DNA from: Ilumatobacteraceae bacterium
GTDB taxonomy: Bacteria > Actinomycetota > Acidimicrobiia > Acidimicrobiales > Ilumatobacteraceae
Assembly: GCA_025456105.1 (NCBI GenBank)
Contig: JALOLG010000021.1
Coordinates: forward strand, 1-10,159
DNA length: 10,159 bases
Reading direction: 5' to 3'
Within the stretch, counting starts at the first letter, position 1. Each line of letters opens with the position of its first letter. Made by a program: the position numbers and the translations under genes. Below the pieces are notes generated by a model. It was not told the origin of the DNA, made no database searches, and saw only the letters and a program-made list of their open reading frames with translations. This document shows positions 1-5,103 of the stretch, one piece after another.

Positions 1-345
1 GAGACCGACGGCTCGGTCACTCCGAGCGAGGCGCTCGCCTCGGCCGGCGCCACGCTGCGGTCGCTCGTCGATCTCGTGGCCAGCCTCAGCGACGAGCCGC
101 AGGGCCTCGAGCTGGGTGAGGTCATCGACACCACGACGAGCTCGCCCGACCTCGACCTGCCGATCGAGGATCTCGATCTCTCGGAGCGCCCGCGCAACTG
201 CCTCAAGCGGGCCCAGATCAACACGGTGGGCGAGCTGCTCACCAAGACCGAGGACGACCTGTTGAACATCACCAACTTCGGGCAGAAGAGCCTGGACGAG
301 GTGAAGGAGAAGCTCGACGAGCGCGGCCTGTCGCTGCGCGGCTGA
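1..345 (+). CDS. rpoA: RNA polymerase subunit alpha, C-terminal part (5' end outside window)
   Basis: The reading frame is open from the first base and ends at TGA 343-345, giving the last 114 residues of the alpha subunit. Alpha scaffolds assembly of RNA polymerase, and its C-terminal domain binds promoter UP elements and activators. The visible part contains the end of the N-terminal domain and an acidic linker, followed by the helix-hairpin-helix C-terminal domain (from about [15 protein letters not shown]). Residues equivalent to the E. coli DNA contacts R265, N268, C269, G296, K298 and S299 are present in SERPRNCLK and NFGQKSL. The protein ends shortly after RGLSLRG, without the tail seen in E. 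coli. It is followed 36 bases later by rplQ, the standard end of the alpha operon. Identification is secure; only the start is missing. Confidence 0.97.
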   Translation, partial: ETDGSVTPSEALASAGATLRSLVDLVASLSDEPQGLELGEVIDTTTSSPDLDLPIEDLDLSERPRNCLKRAQINTVGELLTKTEDDLLNITNFGQKSLDEVKEKLDERGLSLRG

Positions 346-381
346 GCCGACCTGCACGACCACACGTAAGGACACCCCGAG

Positions 382-747
382 ATGCCCACCCCACGCCGAG
401 CCCGCAACTTCGGCGGCGATGCCGCCCACCAGCGCCTGATGATGGCCAACCTCGCCGCGTCGCTGTTCGCCGCCGAGGCGATCGTGACCACCGAGGCCAA
501 GGCCAAGGCCCTGCGCCCGGTGGCCGAGAAGCTGATCACCAAGGCCAAGAAGGCCCAGGACGGCCCGATGCGCGTCCACCGGATCCGTCAGATCCAGGGC
601 TACCTCGGCGACCGCGAGATGACGCACAAGCTCGTCAACGACGTGGCGCCCCGCTACCTCGAGCGCAACGGCGGCTACACCCGCATCCTGAAGCTCGGCA
701 CCCGCGAGGGCGACAACGCCAAGATGGCGCGCATCGAGCTCGTCTGA
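382..747 (+). CDS. rplQ: 50S ribosomal protein L17
   Basis: This encodes a 121-residue L17, a large-subunit protein near the peptide exit tunnel. The N-terminus MPTPRRARNFGGDAAHQR matches the family signature (usually P-x-x-x-R-x-L-G-R-x-x-x-H-R), with FGGDAAHQ replacing the usual LGR…HR. The segments TTEAKAKALRPVAEKLIT and the C-terminal GGYTRILKLGTREGDNAKMARIEL are also typical. ATG 382 is supported by the Shine-Dalgarno-like TAAGGA at 367-372, nine bases upstream. The length is normal for an L17 without C-terminal extension. It lies directly after rpoA with no visible terminator between them, so the two are almost certainly cotranscribed. Confidence 0.97.
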   Translation: MPTPRRARNFGGDAAHQRLMMANLAASLFAAEAIVTTEAKAKALRPVAEKLITKAKKAQDGPMRVHRIRQIQGYLGDREMTHKLVNDVAPRYLERNGGYTRILKLGTREGDNAKMARIELV

Positions 748-757
748 CGAGCCCCAC

Positions 758-1582
758 ATGACCGAGATCGACGGGCCGGGTGCGCACCCGGCCCGTCGTC
801 GCGTCCGGATGCTGGTGGCGTACGACGGCGCCGCCTTCCACGGGTTCGCCGCCAACGTCGGCGTCGCCACGGTGCTGGGGGAGCTCGGCGCGGCGATCGA
901 GCGGGTGGTGCGGGCACCGGTGGTGCTGACGGGCGCGGGACGCACCGATGCCGGTGTCCACGGCTGGGGGCAGGTGGTGTCGGGGGAGGTGCCCGCGGCG
1001 GTCGATCTCGACGACCTGGCCCACCGCCTCAACTCGCTGCTGGGCCCGCGGATCGCCGTGCGAGCCATCGCCGACGCCCCCGCCGACTTCGACGCCCGGT
1101 TCTCGGCCACCTGGCGCGAGTACCGCTACCACGTGTGGAACGCCCCGTCGCCGCACCCGCTGCTGGCTGCGTCGGCGTGGCACGTGCCGGACCCGCTCGC
1201 CATGTGGGCGCTGCGGGAGGCGTCCTCGGCGGTGATCGGCGAGCACGACTTCTCGTCGTTCTGCCGGCGGCCGAAGGTGGCACCGGACCAGCCGTCGCCG
1301 AGCCTGGTCCGGCGGGTGCTCTCGACGCGCTGGAGCGCACCCGACCCCGACCACCCGGCCCTCCTGCGCTTCGAGATCCGTGGCACGTCGTTCTGCCACC
1401 AGATGGTGCGCAGCATCGTCGGCACGCTCGTGGAGGTGGGCCGAGGTCGGCTCCACCCGGGTGATGTGCCCGGCATCGTGCGCGCCCGCGATCGCGCCGC
1501 CGCCGGCCCGGTCGCCCCGCCCCACGGCCTCGTCCTCTGGCGCGTCGGCTACCCCGACGCCTGGCCCGAGCAGCTTTCGTGA
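758..1582 (+). CDS. truA: tRNA pseudouridine(38-40) synthase TruA
   Basis: This encodes a 274-residue pseudouridine synthase that isomerises uridines 38-40 in the anticodon stem-loop of many tRNAs. The catalytic aspartate is D64 in GAGRTDAGVHG, preceded by the YDGAAFHGF strand (residues 22-30). The C-terminal half carries the family motif FCHQMVRSIVGTL at about 212-224. ATG 758 lies ten bases after the rplQ stop, without a clear Shine-Dalgarno sequence. An internal ATG at 809 would give 257 residues and remove a palindrome from the coding region, but it leaves only four residues before YDG and would trim the first core strand, so I prefer 758. The stop TGA 1580-1582 lies inside a strong hairpin. 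rplQ–truA is a common actinobacterial gene pair. Confidence 0.93.
   Translation: MTEIDGPGAHPARRRVRMLVAYDGAAFHGFAANVGVATVLGELGAAIERVVRAPVVLTGAGRTDAGVHGWGQVVSGEVPAAVDLDDLAHRLNSLLGPRIAVRAIADAPADFDARFSATWREYRYHVWNAPSPHPLLAASAWHVPDPLAMWALREASSAVIGEHDFSSFCRRPKVAPDQPSPSLVRRVLSTRWSAPDPDHPALLRFEIRGTSFCHQMVRSIVGTLVEVGRGRLHPGDVPGIVRARDRAAAGPVAPPHGLVLWRVGYPDAWPEQLS
769..798. other. 30-base perfect palindrome at the rplQ–truA junction, possible attenuator or terminator hairpin
   Basis: Bases 769-798 equal their own reverse complement. As RNA this could fold into a 13-bp, almost all-GC stem (arm CGACGGGCCGGGT) closed by the loop GCGC. It begins 22 bases after the rplQ stop. It covers codons 4-14 of truA if truA starts at ATG 758, or lies wholly upstream if truA starts at ATG 809. 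There is no T-run after it, so a classical intrinsic terminator is not shown. GC-rich hairpins without U-tracts have been proposed as terminators in actinobacteria, but function here is inference. Confidence 0.55.
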
Positions 1583-1621
1583 TTGGGGGGTGTCGCATCG
1601 ACACCCCCCAATCACGAAAGC
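1573..1621. terminator. Long perfect hairpin across the truA stop codon (23-bp arms, CAT loop)
   Basis: Bases 1573-1595 and 1599-1621 are exact reverse complements, separated only by CAT (1596-1598). The left arm starts GCTTTCGTGATT, continues with a run of six G and ends TGTCG. The right arm mirrors it and ends CACGAAAGC. The left arm contains the last two truA codons and its TGA. The element lies between two genes on the same strand, the usual place for a transcription terminator, but no T-run follows it on the + strand. It could equally be a member of a dispersed palindromic repeat family. The structure is certain; the role as terminator is inferred. Confidence 0.65.
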
Positions 1622-1629
1622 GCTCCGGT

Positions 1630-1660
1630 GGGGTCGGGGCAGGGGTGGCGGCGGGGTGGG
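1630..1660 (+). other. G-quadruplex motif in the leader of the glycosyltransferase gene
   Basis: Four runs of four G occur at 1630-1633, 1636-1639, 1642-1645 and 1653-1656, separated by TC, CA and a seven-base loop. A further GGG is at 1658-1660. This satisfies the usual G3+N1-7 rule on the coding strand, so it could form in DNA or in the mRNA leader, just upstream of the Shine-Dalgarno sequence. The region is GC-rich, so such runs can arise by chance. Folding is not demonstrated. Confidence 0.5.
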
Positions 1661-1667
1661 TGCAGCC

Positions 1668-1672
1668 GGGAG
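1668..1672 (+). promoter_or_regulatory. Shine-Dalgarno site that fixes the glycosyltransferase start
   Basis: GGGAG lies nine bases before GTG 1682. It supports that start over the upstream in-frame TTG at 1583, which sits inside the hairpin and would add a 33-residue Gly/Pro-rich leader not expected in the family. Confidence 0.65.
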
Positions 1673-1681
1673 ACTGAGCCC

Positions 1682-2767
1682 GTGCGGGTGATGATCTGCT
1701 CCACGCCGGTGGGGCCGCTCGGGTCGGGCATCGGCGGGGGCGTCGAGCTCACGCTGCACAGCCTCGTGCTGGGGCTCACCGAGCTGGGCCACGACGTCGA
1801 GGTCGTCGCCCCCGCCGGGTCGCTGCTCGTGGGCACGGTGGTGCACCAGGTGCCCGGTGCGCTGCAGCCGAGCAGCCAGCTCGTCGGCCGTGACGCCCCC
1901 ATCACGATGCCGGCGGATCCCGTGATCGCCGCCATGTGGGATCTCGTCCGCGACCACCAGCACCGCGTCGACCTGGTGCTCAACCTCGCCTACGACTGGC
2001 TGCCGCTCCACCTCGCGCCGTACCTGCACGTACCCGTCGCCCACCTGGTGTCGATGGCCTCGCTCTCCGACGCGATGGACCTGGCCGTCGACCGGGCGGT
2101 GACGTCGCGCCCCGGGTCGGTGGCGATGCACTCCCGGGCACAGGCGGCCACCTTCGGCGATCCCGACCGGTTCGTGACGGTGGGCAGCGGCATCGCCGTC
2201 GAGCGCTACGACCTGCGGCTGCAGCCCGACGAACCGGCGGTGCTCGGTGCCGTCGGCCGCATCTCGCCCGAGAAGGGGCTCGACGCCGTCGCGGAGGTGT
2301 CGGCGCGCACCGGACTGCCGGTGCACGTGTTCGGCCTCATGCAGGATCGCGACTACTGGCGCACCGTCGTCGCACGCCATCCGACCGCCCAGCTCGTGCA
2401 CGGCGGCTTCCTCCCGACCGACGAGCTGCAGGCCGCCATCGGCGGGTGCCGGGCCGTGCTCATGACGCCGACCTGGGTGGAGGCCTTCGGCAACGTCGCG
2501 ATCGAGGCGATGGCCTGCGGCGTGCCGGTGATCGCCTACCGCCGCGGCGGCCCCGCCGAGATCGTCCGCGACGGCGAGACCGGCTTCCTCGTGGCGCCCG
2601 ACGACGTCGATGCGCTGACCGCGGCCGTCGGGCGGGTCGGCGAGCTCGATCGTGGCGCGTGTCGGTCGCTGGTGGAGCGGGAGTACTCGATCGCCGCGTT
2701 CGCCCGGCGGGTGGCGGAGTGGCTCGACGCCGTCGTGGCCGATGCCGTGCCGGCCATCGAGCGCTGA
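1682..2767 (+). CDS. GT4-family glycosyltransferase, resembling UDP-glucose:tetrahydrobiopterin glucosyltransferase
   Basis: This encodes a 361-residue soluble GT-B glycosyltransferase that probably moves a sugar from a nucleotide-sugar donor with retention of configuration. The N-terminal Rossmann half opens with MRVMICSTPVGPLGSGIGGG, a Gly-rich loop. The C-terminal donor half has GRISPEKG at 192-199, with the Arg and Lys that contact donor phosphate in GT4 enzymes. The E-x7-E motif is EAFGNVAIE at 267-275. No signal peptide or membrane segment is seen. From memory, the opening motif and the YDWLPL, VAHLVSM and TPTWVEAFGNVAIEA segments recall cyanobacterial tetrahydrobiopterin glucosyltransferases. 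This specific assignment is tentative and the real acceptor is unknown. The gene sits between truA and rplM, where other actinobacteria usually have no such gene, with a hairpin upstream and a candidate rplM promoter downstream. GT4 membership is secure. Confidence 0.88.
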   Translation: MRVMICSTPVGPLGSGIGGGVELTLHSLVLGLTELGHDVEVVAPAGSLLVGTVVHQVPGALQPSSQLVGRDAPITMPADPVIAAMWDLVRDHQHRVDLVLNLAYDWLPLHLAPYLHVPVAHLVSMASLSDAMDLAVDRAVTSRPGSVAMHSRAQAATFGDPDRFVTVGSGIAVERYDLRLQPDEPAVLGAVGRISPEKGLDAVAEVSARTGLPVHVFGLMQDRDYWRTVVARHPTAQLVHGGFLPTDELQAAIGGCRAVLMTPTWVEAFGNVAIEAMACGVPVIAYRRGGPAEIVRDGETGFLVAPDDVDALTAAVGRVGELDRGACRSLVEREYSIAAFARRVAEWLDAVVADAVPAIER

Positions 2768-2773
2768 CGCCGG

Positions 2774-2803
2774 TTGCCGCGCGGGCGCGAGCACCCCTAT
2801 CCT
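2774..2803 (+). promoter_or_regulatory. Candidate promoter for rplM–rpsI–glmM
   Basis: TTGCCG at 2774-2779 and TATCCT at 2798-2803 are separated by 18 bases, close to a housekeeping sigma-factor promoter. Transcription would start near 2811 and leave a leader of about 57 bases before rplM. The leader shows only a weak imperfect stem (2821-2838). The 100-base gap between the glycosyltransferase and rplM contains nothing else I recognise. Confidence 0.5.
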
Positions 2804-2856
2804 TACCCGGTTCCCTGGCAGCCTCCCGGACGGGCGGCGCCGCACCGAGTGCTCCC

Positions 2857-2861
2857 GAGAG
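2857..2861 (+). promoter_or_regulatory. Shine-Dalgarno site that decides the rplM start
   Basis: GAGAG lies six bases before ATG 2868. Another in-frame ATG at 2862 directly abuts this purine stretch and is therefore less likely to be used. Confidence 0.5.
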
Positions 2862-2867
2862 ATGACC

Positions 2868-3311
2868 ATGCGTACGTACTCCCCCAAGGCCAGCGAGATC
2901 CAGCGCGAGTGGCACGTCGTCGATGCCGACGGCCTCACGCTCGGCCGCATGTGCACCGAGGTCGCCCGGGTGCTCCGTGGCAAGCACAAGCCGGTGTTCG
3001 CACCGCACATCGACACGGGTGACCACGTCATCGTCGTCAACGCCAGCAAGGTCGTGATGAGCTCGGGCAAGGCCGACCGCCAGCTCGTGCACCGGCACTC
3101 CGGCTACCCCGGTGGCCTCACCACCGAGACGTACGCGGAGCTGCTCGCCCGCAAGCCCGAGGACGCCATCCGTCGCAGCGTGAAGGGCATGCTCCCCAAG
3201 GGCCCCCTCGGCCGCCAGATGCTCACCAAGCTGAAGGTGTACGCCGGCCCCGACCACCCGCACGCCGCCCAGTCGCCCCAGCCCCTCGAGATCCCCGGCG
3301 CGCGCCGCTGA
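2868..3311 (+). CDS. rplM: 50S ribosomal protein L13
   Basis: This encodes a 147-residue L13, an early-assembling protein of the large subunit, at the length usual for actinobacteria. The N-terminus [20 protein letters not shown] matches the actinobacterial form. It is followed by [17 protein letters not shown], by [19 protein letters not shown] and by the family motif [20 protein letters not shown] near the C-terminus. ATG 2868 is chosen from this similarity and the GAGAG upstream; ATG 2862 would add two residues. It is followed 26 bases later by rpsI, the nearly universal partner, and is probably the first gene of an rplM–rpsI–glmM transcript. Confidence 0.97.
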   Translation: MRTYSPKASEIQREWHVVDADGLTLGRMCTEVARVLRGKHKPVFAPHIDTGDHVIVVNASKVVMSSGKADRQLVHRHSGYPGGLTTETYAELLARKPEDAIRRSVKGMLPKGPLGRQMLTKLKVYAGPDHPHAAQSPQPLEIPGARR

Positions 3312-3337
3312 CCACGATCCAGAAAGCAGCGATCACC

Positions 3338-3733
3338 ATGGCCACCGCCCCGCTCACCCAGTCGACCGGCCGCCGCAAGGAGGCCGTCGCCCGTGCCCGT
3401 CTCCGTCCCGGCACCGGGCAGATCACCATCAACGGCCGGGCCTTCGACGTGTACTTCCCCACGCCGGCCCAGCGCATGATCGTGTCGGAGCCGCTGCGCG
3501 TCGCCGACCGGACCGAGGCCTACGACGTCGACGCGTCGATCCACGGCGGTGGCGTCGGTGGGCAGGCCGGTGCGCTGCGCCTCGCCATCGCTCGCTCGCT
3601 CGCCGAGGTCGACCCCGAGACGCGCCCGGCCCTCAAGCGCGCCGGCCTCCTCACCCGCGACCCGCGGAAGAAGGAGAGCAAGAAGTACGGCCTCAAGAAG
3701 GCCCGCAAGGCGCCGCAGTTCACCAAGCGCTGA
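3338..3733 (+). CDS. rpsI: 30S ribosomal protein S9
   Basis: This encodes a 131-residue S9, whose C-terminal tail reaches the ribosomal P site and contacts tRNA. Typical segments are [19 protein letters not shown] near the N-terminus, the Gly-rich [21 protein letters not shown] in the middle, and the basic end [12 protein letters not shown] with the conserved terminal Lys-Arg. ATG 3338 is preceded by a weak purine-rich AGAAAG at 3321-3326. The following glmM gene begins 13 bases after the stop, so the three genes from rplM to glmM look cotranscribed. Confidence 0.97.
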   Translation: MATAPLTQSTGRRKEAVARARLRPGTGQITINGRAFDVYFPTPAQRMIVSEPLRVADRTEAYDVDASIHGGGVGGQAGALRLAIARSLAEVDPETRPALKRAGLLTRDPRKKESKKYGLKKARKAPQFTKR

Positions 3734-3746
3734 GGCCCGGCCTCCC

Positions 3747-5054
3747 GTGAGGTTCGGCACCGACGGGATCCGCGGTGTCGCGAACGTCGAGCTCACCGCC
3801 GACCTGGCGCTGCGGCTCGGCCGTGCGGCCGCCCGAGTGCTCGGCGACGGACCGGCGGTCGTGGGTGGCGACACGCGCCGCTCCACGCCGATGATCGAGG
3901 CGGCGCTCGTCGCCGGTCTCGCGAGCGAGGGCGTCGAGGTGCACCGCCTCGGGGTCACGCCCACACCGGCTGTCGCCTTCCACGCCGCCCGCCTCGGCGG
4001 GTTCGGCGCCGTGGTGTCGGCCTCGCACAACCCCTTCCACGACAACGGCATCAAGGTGTTCGGACGCGGCGGCTCGAAGCTGTCCGACGACGTCGAGGCG
4101 GCCATCGCCGCCGGGCTCGACGACCTGCCGGCCCCCGACGGTCCGGTGGGAGCGGTGGTCGACCGCACCGGCTTCGACGACGCCTACGTCGAGCACGTCG
4201 TGGGGGTGCTCGAGGGGCGCCGGCTGGGCGGGCTCCCGGTGGTGATCGACGCGGCCAACGGCGCCGCGTCCCGGCTGGCCGAGGAGGTCATCGGGCGCGC
4301 CGATGCCGAGCCGCACGTCATCGCGGCGTCGCCGGACGGCACCAACATCAACGACCGCTGCGGCGCCACCCATCCGGAGGCGCTGGCCGCCGAGGTGGTG
4401 CGCACCGGCGCCGCCGCCGGCCTCGCGCTCGACGGCGACGCCGACCGCCTGATCGCCGTCGACGAGACCGGCCGGGTGGTCGACGGCGACCACGTGATGG
4501 CGATCTGCGCGCTCGATCTGCACGCACAGGGCCGGTTGCGCCACGACACCGTCGTGGTGACCGTGATGACCAACCTCGGGTTCCGCCTGGCGATGCGTGC
4601 GGCCGGGATCGAACTGGTCGAGACCGCGGTGGGCGACCGCTACGTGCTCGAGGCGCTGCGGGCCGGTGGGTACTCGATCGGTGGCGAGCAGTCGGGGCAC
4701 GTCGTGTTCCCCGACCACGCGACGACCGGCGACGGCCTGCTGACGGGGCTCGTGCTGCTCGACGTGCTGCGGCGCTCGGGGCGGCCCCTCTCCGAGCTCG
4801 CCGCGGCGGCGATGACCTCGCTCCCGCAGGTGCTGGTGAACGTCCGCGTGCGCGAGCGGCCGGCCGACGTCGACGCGCTGCTCGCCGACGAGATCGGCGT
4901 CGCGGCCGCTCGCCTGGGCGCCGACGGCCGCGTGCTCGTGCGCTCGAGCGGCACCGAGCCGCTGGTGCGGGTGATGGTGGAGGCGCCCACGCGTGAGCTG
5001 GCCACCTCCGTCGCCGACGGGCTCGCCGCCGCCGTGGTCGCACGACTCGGCTGA
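3747..5054 (+). CDS. glmM: Phosphoglucosamine mutase
   Basis: This encodes a 435-residue cytoplasmic enzyme that converts glucosamine-6-phosphate to glucosamine-1-phosphate on the way to UDP-GlcNAc, the precursor of peptidoglycan. It belongs to the alpha-D-phosphohexomutase family. The N-terminus MRFGTDGIRG is the classic GlmM start. The phosphoserine loop is SASHNPFHDNG with catalytic S93. The Mg2+ loop is DGDADR at 229-234, the sugar-recognition loop is GGEQSGH at 312-318, and the C-terminal phosphate-binding loop is RSSGTEP at 399-405. GTG 3747 is chosen because it gives this canonical start; the frame continues upstream only over rpsI. The gene follows rpsI closely and precedes glmS, the enzyme that makes its substrate. 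The length is near the usual 445. Confidence 0.97.
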   Translation: MRFGTDGIRGVANVELTADLALRLGRAAARVLGDGPAVVGGDTRRSTPMIEAALVAGLASEGVEVHRLGVTPTPAVAFHAARLGGFGAVVSASHNPFHDNGIKVFGRGGSKLSDDVEAAIAAGLDDLPAPDGPVGAVVDRTGFDDAYVEHVVGVLEGRRLGGLPVVIDAANGAASRLAEEVIGRADAEPHVIAASPDGTNINDRCGATHPEALAAEVVRTGAAAGLALDGDADRLIAVDETGRVVDGDHVMAICALDLHAQGRLRHDTVVVTVMTNLGFRLAMRAAGIELVETAVGDRYVLEALRAGGYSIGGEQSGHVVFPDHATTGDGLLTGLVLLDVLRRSGRPLSELAAAAMTSLPQVLVNVRVRERPADVDALLADEIGVAAARLGADGRVLVRSSGTEPLVRVMVEAPTRELATSVADGLAAAVVARLG

Positions 5055-5089
5055 GCCGGCCCTGCGCCCCTGCCACGACGGCGCCTCGG

Positions 5090-5095
5090 TAGCCT
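5090..5095 (+). promoter_or_regulatory. Possible -10 box for leaderless transcription of glmS
   Basis: TAGCCT fits the actinobacterial TAnnnT -10 pattern and ends eight bases before ATG 5104, placing the likely transcription start at or next to the start codon. No convincing -35 is seen, and there is no Shine-Dalgarno sequence in the 49-base gap after glmM. The gap is also too short for a glmS ribozyme. Confidence 0.4.
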
Positions 5096-5103
5096 GACGC
5101 CCC

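Noticed and set aside
1583..1681. N-terminal extension of the glycosyltransferase from TTG 1583
   Set aside because: The start lies inside the hairpin, the translated leader is unlike the family, and GTG 1682 has a Shine-Dalgarno sequence.
635..3070. Very long minus-strand open frame (811 codons)
   Set aside because: It lies antisense to rplQ, truA, the glycosyltransferase and rplM. Its translation is His/Arg/Gly-rich low-complexity protein, a typical GC-rich shadow.
5055..5103. glmS ribozyme or riboswitch upstream of glmS
   Set aside because: The gap is only 49 bases and shows no matching structure.
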